This document shows, piece by piece, positions 54,503 to 62,535 of a stretch of 64,000 nucleotides of DNA; positions within the stretch are counted from its first letter, which is position 1, and every line of letters begins with the position of its first letter. The position numbers were made by a program, and so were the translations under genes. Origin of the DNA: Phenylobacterium immobile (ATCC 35973) (lineage in GTDB: Bacteria > Pseudomonadota > Alphaproteobacteria > Caulobacterales > Caulobacteraceae); NCBI RefSeq assembly GCF_001375595.1, contig NZ_CVJQ01000001.1, positions 1,054,001-1,118,000 of the forward strand, given 5' to 3'. The notes beneath the pieces are model-generated. The model did not search any database, was not told where the DNA came from, and saw only the letters and a list, made by a program, of their open reading frames with translations.

Positions 54503-54540
54503 AAAGGGCCCCGCAGCCTTGGCTGCGGGGCCCTTTCTTT
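54503..54540 (+). terminator. Intrinsic terminator of the TonB-receptor gene
   Basis: A 16-bp near-perfect stem (AAAGGGCCCCGCAGCC / GGCTGCGGGGCCCTTT) with a 2-base loop, followed by CTTT. It lies 18 bp after the stop codon. Confidence 0.9.
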
Positions 54541-54649
54541 ATGGGCGTGAAGAGCCTGCCGCGAATCCCTGTCGCGCCGACGTCGCCGTCGACCTTCCTC
54601 GGACCAGGCGTCTGGTAGGATCGGAAGGGTTAGGCCCCCGGGGGCCTGG

Positions 54650-55474
54650 CTAAACCAGGGCGGCCAGGGTCGGCTCCGGCGCCTTGGCGGCCTTCGCCGC
54701 GCCCGGCTTCTTCGCCCGCGTACGGATGTGATAACGGTATCGATCGGGGTGGTAGAAGGCGAAGAGGATCTGCACAGGCCGGCCGCCGGCCGAACGCATC
54801 ACACGCTCGATCGACAGCAGGGGCGCGCCGACGTCGGTTTCGAGCGCCAGGGCGACCACCGGTTCAGCTGCGGTCGCCGAGATCCATTGCTCGACATCCT
54901 GCACCCGCATGCCGGCCTGCTCCAGCAGGACCATCATGGGGATCTTGCCGAGATCCTGCGCATTGTAGAGCGCGGCGACGTCGAGGGGCACAAAGGTGCG
55001 CAGGTAGGAGAAGGGCGAACCCGCCAGGCGACGACGACGGGTGACCCGCTGAACCTCCGCATCGACCGGAATCTCCAGCGCCTGCGCCACTTCGGGCGGC
55101 GCGCGGACTGTGGTCACCTCCAGCAACTCGACGTCGGTCTCCAGACCCATGACGTAGAGGCTCTCGATCAGATTATCGAAGTTGGCGTTGACGACAGGCA
55201 GGGCGACTCCGCCCGCGACAATGGTGCCGCGGCCGCGGTGGCGCGTCACCAGGCCATCATCGCCCAGCTCTTTGAGCGCCCGCTTGACGGTGATGCGCGA
55301 GACGCCGAACAGGCGTGAGAGTTCCTGCTCGCCTGGCAGAACGGAATGAGCGCCGATGTCGCCGCGCTTAATGCGGTCGCGCAGGATCAGATAAATCTGA
55401 TGATAGAGGGGCGTCGGCAGATTTTCGTCCAAAACGGACGGCTGCATCTGCCCGATCCAAGTGTTTCCATCCAT
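54650..55474 (-). CDS. GntR-family regulator, HutC/UTRA type
   Basis: 274-residue regulator: winged helix (~20-90, LPTPLYHQIYLILRDRIKRG, then SRLFGVSRITVKRALKEL) and a UTRA ligand-binding domain (~105-250). The Lys/Ala-rich tail AKKPGAAKAAKAPEP is disordered by composition. Ligands of relatives are small organic compounds such as urocanate, amino sugars or phosphonates. It lies directly downstream of the methyltransferase array on the same strand but beyond an intrinsic terminator, and follows a receptor gene whose control region has a HutC-like operator. It may regulate either. Confidence 0.9.
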   Translation of the reverse strand: MDGNTWIGQMQPSVLDENLPTPLYHQIYLILRDRIKRGDIGAHSVLPGEQELSRLFGVSRITVKRALKELGDDGLVTRHRGRGTIVAGGVALPVVNANFDNLIESLYVMGLETDVELLEVTTVRAPPEVAQALEIPVDAEVQRVTRRRRLAGSPFSYLRTFVPLDVAALYNAQDLGKIPMMVLLEQAGMRVQDVEQWISATAAEPVVALALETDVGAPLLSIERVMRSAGGRPVQILFAFYHPDRYRYHIRTRAKKPGAAKAAKAPEPTLAALV

Positions 55475-55586
55475 GGGTCATAGAATGCGTGAGACTCAAT
55501 GCAGCGTCACGCGAAAACAGCGCTCCGCGAAGAAGAAAGCAATGTTCCTCAGCTTCTAAGCAGAGCCGATCTATGGCTGGCGCCAG

Positions 55587-55619
55587 AAGAAATAATGGGC
55601 CCCGCGAACGGGGCCCATT
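55587..55619 (-). terminator. Intrinsic terminator at the 3' end of the methyltransferase array
   Basis: AATGGGCCCCG / CGGGGCCCATT, an 11-bp stem with a 4-base loop, followed on the minus strand by ATTTCTTC. It separates the last array gene (stop at 55699) from the GntR gene. Confidence 0.8.
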
Positions 55620-55698
55620 TGTAACACTATAAGCGGCCAAGCTGACGCGTCGTCAGGATCTACCTTGGCAGAACATTTCACCGTTTAGCGGCGTCTGA

Positions 55699-56922
55699 TC
55701 ATTTGGTCGCGCCGATGACCTGGCCGCCCGGCCAGTTGGCCCACGCCTTCGGCGGACGGCCCTGGCCGCCCTGGGGCGGGAAGCCGGCGACGTAGGAGGT
55801 CGGCAGGCCGTGGAAGAAGCCTTCCGGCTTAAACCCGGCGCGTTCGTAATAGGCGTAGACGTCAACGTCGCGCAGCGTGCTCTCGAAGGGTTCGGCGTTA
55901 TAGAACGCCATCCAGTCGCGGATCACCTGATCCTCGATCGGCACGGTGTCGTTATAGCCGCCTTGCTCGATGTGGAAGACGATGCCGCCCGGCTTCAGGA
56001 CGCGGTGGTTCTCCTTGAAGATCGCCTGCATCGACGGGAACGAGATCTCGTGCAGGACGCCGAGCGACCAGGTCATGTCGATGCTCTCATCCTCGATATG
56101 CTTGCGCAGATCGGTGCCGTCGGCCTGGATGAAGCGGATGTTGTCCACGCCCAGCGACTTGGCGCGGGCGAGGCCGTAACGCAGCATCGGCGCGCCGACG
56201 TCGACGCAGATCACTTCAGCGTCCGGATAGGCCATGGCGATCGGCAGGGCGTTGTGGCCGCTGGTGGCGCCGACATCCAAGATGCGCTTCGGTTTGAAGT
56301 CGGGGCGGAAGGCTTTCAGCCATTCGACCACGCCTTCGCCGCCGGTGGACAGCCACTTGTTGCCGCCGCCGCCGACCGTGACGAAGAAGCCGACGTCATA
56401 GTTCGCGCCGTTGGCCACGTCGCCCGGGAACGATTCGGTGTAGTAGCTGCCCGGCATGCAGTGGTGATCGATCTCGGTCAGGTAGCGCGGAAACTTCAAC
56501 TCGGGATCGAGCAGCAGGCGCGGATCATTATCGGTCAGCGCGGCGGCCCGGGCGGCGAGTTCCTCAGCCTGGCTGATGGTGACCCAACGGCCGGCTTGCT
56601 GGCGCGACTCCATGTTGTTGCGCCACAGGGCCGAGTAGTACTTGTAGAGTGGGTCCTGCAGCATGGCCTTGCGGGCCTCGTGCCGGTTCTTCGGCTTGCG
56701 GCCGTGCTCTTGGACGAACTTGGGCACGACGCGGGCGGCGTAGGAATCCTTGATCGTCGGGCGGAGCACGCCGAGGTACTTATTGACGTTCGCCAGGAAG
56801 TTGAAGCGCTCGACGTCGTCGTGGCGCAGGTCCGGGGTCATGCCATGGCGACCCTGGGTGCGATAGTCGCGCAGGCCGCTGTAGACCGGCGCCGGCGTGG
56901 GGGGCAGTTGATTTCCGTCCAT
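55699..56922 (-). CDS. Array methyltransferase A (last copy)
   Basis: 407-residue array protein with an N-terminal domain (1-~195) of unknown function and a class I SAM-methyltransferase domain (~205-345). Motif I reads ILDVGATSGHN, the acidic strand-2 end VICVDVGAP, and the post-motif LHEIS is kept. The shared landmarks MDGN, DYRTQGRHG, DHHCMPGSYYTE, FPGDV and the C-terminus GATK are present. It differs most from its neighbours near SIDMTWSLGV and in the Gly-rich loop before the methyltransferase. AAGGAG lies upstream of the ATG. It ends the array before a terminator. Confidence 0.85.
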   Translation of the reverse strand: MDGNQLPPTPAPVYSGLRDYRTQGRHGMTPDLRHDDVERFNFLANVNKYLGVLRPTIKDSYAARVVPKFVQEHGRKPKNRHEARKAMLQDPLYKYYSALWRNNMESRQQAGRWVTISQAEELAARAAALTDNDPRLLLDPELKFPRYLTEIDHHCMPGSYYTESFPGDVANGANYDVGFFVTVGGGGNKWLSTGGEGVVEWLKAFRPDFKPKRILDVGATSGHNALPIAMAYPDAEVICVDVGAPMLRYGLARAKSLGVDNIRFIQADGTDLRKHIEDESIDMTWSLGVLHEISFPSMQAIFKENHRVLKPGGIVFHIEQGGYNDTVPIEDQVIRDWMAFYNAEPFESTLRDVDVYAYYERAGFKPEGFFHGLPTSYVAGFPPQGGQGRPPKAWANWPGGQVIGATK

Positions 56923-56944
56923 GAGTGTCTCCTTGCTTGGTGGA

Positions 56945-56968
56945 GCGCGGGCGGTTTCCCGACCGCGC
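56945..56968 (-). terminator. Hairpin between array genes B and A
   Basis: GCGCGG pairs with CCGCGC around a partly paired inner loop, just after gene B. It has no T-tract, so it may shield a 3' end or attenuate rather than terminate. Confidence 0.4.
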
Positions 56969-56972
56969 GGGA

Positions 56973-58196
56973 TTATTTAGTCGCGCCGAAGACGGGCAGG
57001 CCTTGCCTGTTGCTCCACGACGAGGGTGGGCGGCCTTCGCCGCCTTCCGGCGCACGGCCATCGTCGAAACAGTCGGGCATGCCGTGGAAAAGGCCGTTGC
57101 TGCTGAAGCCGGCCTTCTCGAGGTAGGCGTAGACGTCGACGTCCTTGAGCGTGCTCTCGAAGGGTTCGGCGTTGTAGAAGGCCATCCAGTCGCGGATGGC
57201 GGCGTCCTCGATGGCGACCTCTGCGTTGTAGCCGCCCTTGTCGAGGTGGATGACCACGCCGCCCTCCTTCAGGACGCGGTGGTTCTCCTTGAAGATCGCC
57301 CGCATCGCCGGAAATGAGATTTCGTGCAGGAGCAGCGCCGAGAACACGAGGTCGATGCTTTCGTCGTCCACGATCTGCGACAGGTCGGTGACGTCAGCCT
57401 GGATGAAGCGGATATTGTCGACGCCAAGCGATTTGGCGCGGCCCAGGCCATAGCGCAGCATCGGCGCGCCGAGGTCCACGCAAAGCACTTCGGCGTCGGG
57501 GAAGGCCTGGGCCAGGGGCAGGGTGTTGTGGCCCACGGTCCCACCAAGATCGAGGATCCGCCTGGGCTGGAAGTCGGGGCGGAACGTTTTCAGCCAGCCG
57601 ACGAAGGCGACGCCATAGCTCGACAGCCAGGGGTTGCCCGTGCCGCCGATGGTGACGAAGAAGCCGACGTCATAGTTGGCCGCATTGGCCACGTCGCCAG
57701 GGAAGTACTCTGTGTAGTAACTGCCCGGCATGCAGTGGTGGTCGATCTCGGTGATGTACCGCGGGATCGCGAGGGTCGGATCGAGCTGAAGGCGCGGGTC
57801 GTTGTCGGTGAATTCGGCCGCCTTGGCGGCCAGCGCCTCGGCCTGGCTGAGCGTGATCCAGCGGCCGGCTTGCTGGCGCTGTTCCATGTTCGCGCGCTTC
57901 AACGCCGACCAGGATTGGTAAAGGGGGTCCTGCAGCAGCGCCTTGCGCGCCTCGTGCCGGTTCTTCGGCTTGCGGCCAGCCGCCTGGATGAACCTGGCTT
58001 CGGCGCGGGCGCCGTAGGCCGTCTTCATCATCGGCGTCAGGGCGCCGAGGTAGCGGTTCACCTGCGCCAGGTAGTTGAAGCGTTCGCAGTCGTCGTGCCG
58101 AAGCTCCGGCGTCATGCCGTGGCGGCCTTGGGTGCGGAAGTCGCGCGGGCCAGCGTAGGCTACTGGCGTACGATCGGAAATCTGAGAACCGTCCAT
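56973..58196 (-). CDS. Array methyltransferase B
   Basis: 407-residue array protein. Motif I reads ILDLGGTVGHN, then VLCVDLGAPML, and SALLLHEIS follows strand 4. The N-terminal domain keeps DFRTQGRHG, GRKPKNRHEARKALLQDP, DHHCMPGSYYTEYFPGDV, and the end VFGATK. ATG 58196 (MDGSQ) is used; the upstream open frame is the hairpin region. It is most like gene C. There is no good ribosome site near the ATG, so expression may depend on read-through from C. Confidence 0.85.
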   Translation of the reverse strand: MDGSQISDRTPVAYAGPRDFRTQGRHGMTPELRHDDCERFNYLAQVNRYLGALTPMMKTAYGARAEARFIQAAGRKPKNRHEARKALLQDPLYQSWSALKRANMEQRQQAGRWITLSQAEALAAKAAEFTDNDPRLQLDPTLAIPRYITEIDHHCMPGSYYTEYFPGDVANAANYDVGFFVTIGGTGNPWLSSYGVAFVGWLKTFRPDFQPRRILDLGGTVGHNTLPLAQAFPDAEVLCVDLGAPMLRYGLGRAKSLGVDNIRFIQADVTDLSQIVDDESIDLVFSALLLHEISFPAMRAIFKENHRVLKEGGVVIHLDKGGYNAEVAIEDAAIRDWMAFYNAEPFESTLKDVDVYAYLEKAGFSSNGLFHGMPDCFDDGRAPEGGEGRPPSSWSNRQGLPVFGATK

Positions 58197-58219
58197 GATG
58201 AGTTCTGGCCCGAAGGAAG

Positions 58220-58248
58220 CGCGCCGCCCGGGAAGCCCGGGCGGCGCG
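58220..58248 (-). terminator. GC-rich hairpin between array genes C and B
   Basis: A 13-bp perfect stem (CGCGCCGCCCGGG / CCCGGGCGGCGCG) with a 3-base loop, beginning five bases after the gene C stop. The minus strand continues CTTCCTTCGG, a poor T-tract. Confidence 0.6.
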
Positions 58249-58252
58249 AGGA

Positions 58253-59476
58253 TCACTTGGTTCCGCCGAAGATGCGCAGACCTTGCTTGTTGCCCCACGA
58301 CGACGGCGGACGGCCTTCGCCGCCTTCCGGCGCGTAGCCGCCGCAGAAGCAGTCAGGCATGCCGTAGAAGAAGCCGTCGGACTTGAAGCCCGCCTTCTCG
58401 TAGTAGGCGTAGATATCGACGTCCTTCAGCGTGCTCTCGAAGGGCTCGGCGTTGTAGAAGGCGCCCCAGTCACGGATGGCCTGGTCCTCGATCGCGACTT
58501 CCGAGTTGTAGCCGCCCTGTTCAAGGTGGATCACCATTCCGCCCTTCTTCAGGACGCGATGGTTCTCCTTGAAGATCGCCTGCATCGACGGGAACGAGAT
58601 CTCGTGCAGGAACATCGCCGAGAACACGAGGTCGATGCTCTCGTCCTCGATGATCTTCGACAGATCTGTGACGTCGGCCTGGATGAAGCGCACGTTGTCA
58701 ACGCCCATCGACTTGGCGCGGGCCAGGCCGTAGCGCAACATGGGGACGCCAAGATCGACGCAGATGACTTCGCAGTCAGGGAAGGCTTGCGCGAAGGGCA
58801 AGGTGTTGTGGCCCATGGTGGCGCCGACATCGAGGATCCGCTTGGGCTTGAAGTCCGGGCGGAACGCCTTCAGCCAGTCGACCATGCCGTCGCCGCAGCT
58901 CGAGAGCCACGGGCTGCCCGTGCCGCCGATCGTGACGAAGAAGCCGACGTCATAGTTGATCGCGTTGGTCACATCGCCAGGGAAGTATTCGGTGTGATAG
59001 CTGCCCGGCATGCAATGGTGATCGATCTCGGTCAGGTAGCGCGGCGTCGGCAGGCTGCGGTTGAGCTCAAGCCGCGGATCGTTGTCGACGGCTTCAGCCA
59101 CCTTTGCGGCGATATCCTCGGCCTGGCTCAGCGCGATCCAGCGTCCGGCCTGTTGGCGCAGTTCCATGTTCGAGCGCTTCAGGGCCGACCAGGACTGGTA
59201 GATCGGGTCCTGTAGAAGGGCCTTGCGGGCCTCGTGGCGGTTCTTTGGCTTGCGACCCGCTTCCTGGACGAACTTCGCTTCGGCGCGAGCTGCGTAAGCG
59301 GTCTTCATCACCGGCGTGAGGCCGCCCAGATAGCGGTTGACCTGGGCCAGGTAGTTGAACCGCTCGACGTCGTCGTGGTGCAGTTCCGGCGTCACGCCGT
59401 GGCGGCCCTGGGTGCGATAGTCGCGAGGGCCCGTGTAGGTCAGCGGTGCGCCGCCGATGGGGGATGAACCATCCAT
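58253..59476 (-). CDS. Array methyltransferase C
   Basis: 407-residue array protein, used as the reference for positions. DYRTQGRHG at 19-27, GRKPKNRHEARK at 74-85, HHCMPGSY at 153-160, FPGDV at 165-169, motif I DVGATMGHN at 216-224, VDLG at 240-243 and LHEIS at 290-294. The tail ends IFGGTK. ATG 59476 is preceded by TGGAG. It is followed by a terminator-like hairpin on each side, so it may be a one-gene unit. Confidence 0.87.
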   Translation of the reverse strand: MDGSSPIGGAPLTYTGPRDYRTQGRHGVTPELHHDDVERFNYLAQVNRYLGGLTPVMKTAYAARAEAKFVQEAGRKPKNRHEARKALLQDPIYQSWSALKRSNMELRQQAGRWIALSQAEDIAAKVAEAVDNDPRLELNRSLPTPRYLTEIDHHCMPGSYHTEYFPGDVTNAINYDVGFFVTIGGTGSPWLSSCGDGMVDWLKAFRPDFKPKRILDVGATMGHNTLPFAQAFPDCEVICVDLGVPMLRYGLARAKSMGVDNVRFIQADVTDLSKIIEDESIDLVFSAMFLHEISFPSMQAIFKENHRVLKKGGMVIHLEQGGYNSEVAIEDQAIRDWGAFYNAEPFESTLKDVDIYAYYEKAGFKSDGFFYGMPDCFCGGYAPEGGEGRPPSSWGNKQGLRIFGGTK

Positions 59477-59490
59477 GGTGTACTCCAAAT

Positions 59491-59529
59491 CGCAAAAGAA
59501 AAGCGCCGCCCAAGAGGCTCGGGCGGCGC
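59491..59529 (-). terminator. Intrinsic terminator between the coupled small gene and array gene C
   Basis: GCGCCGCCC / GGGCGGCGC, a 9-bp stem with a 9-base loop, followed on the minus strand by TTTTCTTTT. It lies about 55 bp after the small gene's stop. Confidence 0.75.
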
Positions 59530-59583
59530 GTTGGCAGTCCTAGGTCCGGGCGCCGATGGGTCTTGACGCTCTGGGCATGGTCG

Positions 59584-59952
59584 TCAGGCCTTCTCGGTCT
59601 CAAGCTCGAGGTGGTATTCCTCGGAGGTGAGTTCGCCGCTCTTGGCGGCTTCGACGGCTTCGGCTTCCTGCTGGACGATGCGCAGGATGCGGACGACGTA
59701 TTCCTGGTTCCAGAGGCCGCGCTCTTCGTGGTCGGCGGTGGAGGGTACGAAGTTGTCGATGTCTTCCTTGGTCATCACGCCCTTGGCGGCCAGCAGGCGC
59801 TCGACGGTGTCGAGGCGCTGACGGGTCACAGCCAGTTCCTGGCTGACGGCCATGGTGATGGCCAGGACGCGTTCGACTTCGGGGGTGAAGAAGTAAGGCC
59901 GCTTGCCGGCCGGCTTGGCCGAAGATTTTGCGAGGGCGTCGGCAATGCTCAT
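59584..59952 (-). CDS. Small helical protein inside the methyltransferase array
   Basis: 122-residue protein unrelated to the array proteins. A basic N-terminus (SSAKPAGKRPYFF) is followed by a long helical, probably coiled-coil stretch (EVERVLAITMAVSQELAVTRQRLDTVERLLAA; shown here in parts: EVERVLAITM, AVSQELAVTR, QRLDTVERLL), then KGVMTKEDIDNFVPS and an acidic helix ending ETEKA. Its ATG overlaps the TGA of gene D (ATGA), implying translational coupling and matched amounts. An accessory or scaffold subunit is inference. I do not recognise the family. Confidence 0.75.
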   Translation of the reverse strand: MSIADALAKSSAKPAGKRPYFFTPEVERVLAITMAVSQELAVTRQRLDTVERLLAAKGVMTKEDIDNFVPSTADHEERGLWNQEYVVRILRIVQQEAEAVEAAKSGELTSEEYHLELETEKA

Positions 59953-61175
59953 TTCGTCGCTCCAATGGCCTGCAGGCCAAGCTTGTTGGTCCAGGATTTC
60001 GGCGAGGGGCCGTCTCCGCCTTCCGGCATGTGGCCGGCGCAGAAGCAGTCGGGGAAGCCGTGGAAGAAGCCTTCCGGCTTGAAGCCCGCCTTTTCGTAGA
60101 ACGAATAGACGTCGACGTCCTTCAAGGTGCTCATGAACGGCTCGGCGTTGTAGAAGGCGTCCCAGTCGCGGACCACCTGGTCTTGAATGCTGACTTCGTC
60201 GCTAAAGCCGGGCTGTTCGAGGTGGATCACCATGCCGCCCTTCTTCAGGACGCGGTTGTTCTCCGTGAAGATCGCCTGCATCGACGGGAACGAGATCTCG
60301 TGCAGGAACATCGCCGACATGACGAGATCGACGCTCTCGTCTTCGATGTACTTGCTAAGGTCCGTGGCGTCGGCCTGGATGAAGCGGATGTTGTCCACGC
60401 CCATCGACTTGGCGCGGGCGGCGCCGTAGCGCAGCACCGGAGCGCCCACGTCGATGCAGATCACTTCGGCGTCGGGGTAGGCCTGGGCCAGGGGCAAGGT
60501 GTTGTGGCCCATGGTGGCGCCGACATCGAGGATGCGCTTGGGCTTGAAGTCCGGGCGGTGGGCCTTCAGCCAGTCGGCGAGGCCTTCGCCGCAGCTCGAC
60601 AGCCAGGGGCTGCCGCCGCCGCCGATGGTGACGAAGAAGCCGACGTCATAGTTGGCCGCATTGGTCACGTCGCCGGCGAAATATTCCGTGTGATAGCTGC
60701 CCGGCATGCAGTGGTGATCGACCTCGGCGATGTAGCGCGGGATCTTCAGGGTGGGATCGAGCGTCAGGTTGCCGCTGTCGCCGATGAAGTCAGCGGCCTT
60801 GGCGGCCAGGGCTTCGGCCTGGCTGATCGCGATCCAGCGGCCGGCCTGCTGGCGCTGCTCCATGTTGGTGCGGCGGAGCGCCGAGTAATACTGGTAGATC
60901 GGATCATCCAGCATCGCCTTGCGGGCTTCGTGCCGGTTCTTCGGCTTGCGGCCGGTTTCCTGGACGAATTTCGGCTCGACGCGGGCCACATAGGCCGACT
61001 TCATCACCGGCACGAGGCTGCCGACGAAGCGGCTGATATTGGCCATGTAGTTGAAGCGCTCGACGTCGTCGTGCAGCAGTTCCGGCGTCATGCCGTGGCG
61101 GCCTTGGGTGCGGTAATCGCGGGGGCCCGTATATTGAATCGGGGTTCCCTTGGTGAGGTCGGCGGAGCCGTCCAT
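59949..61175 (-). CDS. Array methyltransferase D (coupled to the small gene)
   Basis: 408-residue array protein. Motif I ILDVGATMGHN, then VICIDVGAPVLRYG, and MFLHEIS are present. DHHCMPGS motif: VDHHCMPGSYHTE with FAGDV in place of FPGDV. It ends AIGATK. The ribosome site AGGAGG is strong and well placed before ATG 61175. The last codon overlaps the start of the small gene. Together with genes E and F upstream it belongs to the central array segment. Confidence 0.87.
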   Translation of the reverse strand: MDGSADLTKGTPIQYTGPRDYRTQGRHGMTPELLHDDVERFNYMANISRFVGSLVPVMKSAYVARVEPKFVQETGRKPKNRHEARKAMLDDPIYQYYSALRRTNMEQRQQAGRWIAISQAEALAAKAADFIGDSGNLTLDPTLKIPRYIAEVDHHCMPGSYHTEYFAGDVTNAANYDVGFFVTIGGGGSPWLSSCGEGLADWLKAHRPDFKPKRILDVGATMGHNTLPLAQAYPDAEVICIDVGAPVLRYGAARAKSMGVDNIRFIQADATDLSKYIEDESVDLVMSAMFLHEISFPSMQAIFTENNRVLKKGGMVIHLEQPGFSDEVSIQDQVVRDWDAFYNAEPFMSTLKDVDVYSFYEKAGFKPEGFFHGFPDCFCAGHMPEGGDGPSPKSWTNKLGLQAIGATK

Positions 61176-61245
61176 AGCTATCCTCCTGTTACTGGCAGAG
61201 ACTGAAGCGCGGCCCGGCGGATCCGGTTGACGCTGATTGTTGTGC

Positions 61246-62466
61246 TCATTTGATCGCGCCGACCATCATCACGCCGCCCAAGGCGGATTCCTCGGGCGTA
61301 CTGCGGCCGTCGAGGGCTGTGTGACCAAAGGAGGCCGATGAGGCGCGGAAGAAGCCGTCTTCGCTGAAGCCTGACTGCAAGAAGAAGTCATGCTGGTCGA
61401 GCTCGCGCAGAAGGGCGTGGAACGGTTCGTTGTTGTAGTGGGTGTCCCAGTCGCGGATCGCTTGCTCGCAGACGCTGACCTGGTCGCTATTCTTGACGAT
61501 GTCGGAGTGAACCACGACACCGCCCTTCTTCACGAGGCGGTAGCACTCGTTGAAGATGGCCTTCATGGCCGGGAACGAGATCTCGTGCAGCAAAATGTAC
61601 GAGGTCACCAGGTCGAAGCTCTCGTCTCCGAACTCCTTGGTGAGATCCGCCACGTCGCCCTGGACGAAGGTGACATTGTCCACGCCCAGCGACTTGGCGC
61701 GAGCCAGGCCGTAGCGCAGCATCGGGGCGCCGGCGTCGACGGCGACGATTTCCGCATCCGGATACATCTTGGCCAGCGAGACCGCGTTGTGGCCAAGGCT
61801 CGCGCCCAGGTCGAGAATGCGCTTGGGCTTCAGGTCGGGGAATTTGGCCTGCAGGGTCTCGGCGATGGCCGTGCCCACGGTGTCCAGCCATTCCTGGCCT
61901 TCAGCGCCGCCGTTGGTGACGAAGAAGCCGCAGTCGTAGTTGGCGGCGTTTACGACGTCGCCCGGGAAGTTTTCTTCGTAGTAGCTGCCTGGCATGCAGT
62001 GGTGGTGCACGTCGACCAGGTATTTGGGGATCTTCAGGTCTGGATTCAGTTGCAGACGCGGGTCGCCATCTGTGAGGGCGGCGGCCTTGGCGGCGAGCGC
62101 TTCGGCCTGGCGCAGCGCGACCCAACGGCCGGCTTGCTGGCGCTGTTCCATGTTCGCGCGACGGAAGGCCGAGTAATATTGGAACATCGGCTCGGTCAGC
62201 AGCAACTTGCGCGCTTCCGTTCGGTCCTTCGGCTTGCGGCCTTTCTCGGCAACGAATTTCGGCTCGACGCGGGCGTTATAGGCGTCTTCGATCCGGGGCT
62301 GGATGCGCTCGCGGATGTAGCGGTTGACGTGGGCGAGGTAGTTGAAGCGCTCGCAGTCGTCATGATCCGTTTCCGGGAAAACGGCGTGGCGACCTTGGGT
62401 GCGGTAATCGCGCGGGCCCGCATACTTAACGGATGTTCCCTCGGGGAAATCAGCGGATCCGTCCAT
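61246..62466 (-). CDS. Array methyltransferase E
   Basis: 406-residue array protein of a second subgroup (with gene F): FPETDHDDCERFNYLAHVN replaces the MTPEL/HDDVERF start, RYIRERIQPRIEDAY follows, and VHHHCMPGSYYEENFPGDV replaces the DHHC form. Motif I ILDLGASLGHN, then VAVDAGAPMLRYG, and ILLHEIS. It ends MVGAIK. It carries an 82-bp exact identity with gene F at 62114-62195. A terminator-like hairpin lies upstream, just after gene F. Confidence 0.87.
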   Translation of the reverse strand: MDGSADFPEGTSVKYAGPRDYRTQGRHAVFPETDHDDCERFNYLAHVNRYIRERIQPRIEDAYNARVEPKFVAEKGRKPKDRTEARKLLLTEPMFQYYSAFRRANMEQRQQAGRWVALRQAEALAAKAAALTDGDPRLQLNPDLKIPKYLVDVHHHCMPGSYYEENFPGDVVNAANYDCGFFVTNGGAEGQEWLDTVGTAIAETLQAKFPDLKPKRILDLGASLGHNAVSLAKMYPDAEIVAVDAGAPMLRYGLARAKSLGVDNVTFVQGDVADLTKEFGDESFDLVTSYILLHEISFPAMKAIFNECYRLVKKGGVVVHSDIVKNSDQVSVCEQAIRDWDTHYNNEPFHALLRELDQHDFFLQSGFSEDGFFRASSASFGHTALDGRSTPEESALGGVMMVGAIK

Positions 62467-62484
62467 TGTCGCTTCCTGTTTGAG

Positions 62485-62521
62485 TGAAAAGGAAAACGCC
62501 GCCCGGGATGACCGGGCGGCG
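62485..62521 (-). terminator. Intrinsic terminator between array genes F and E
   Basis: CGCCGCCCGG / CCGGGCGGCG, a 10-bp stem with a 5-base loop, followed on the minus strand by TTTTCCTTTT. It lies 15 bp after the gene F stop. Confidence 0.8.
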
Positions 62522-62535
62522 CTTTGGCGAGGGTC

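Noticed and set aside
55462-55474. GntR protein begins MDGN like the array proteins
   Set aside because: Only four residues match and the DNA context differs; probably coincidence, since the rest is a normal winged helix.
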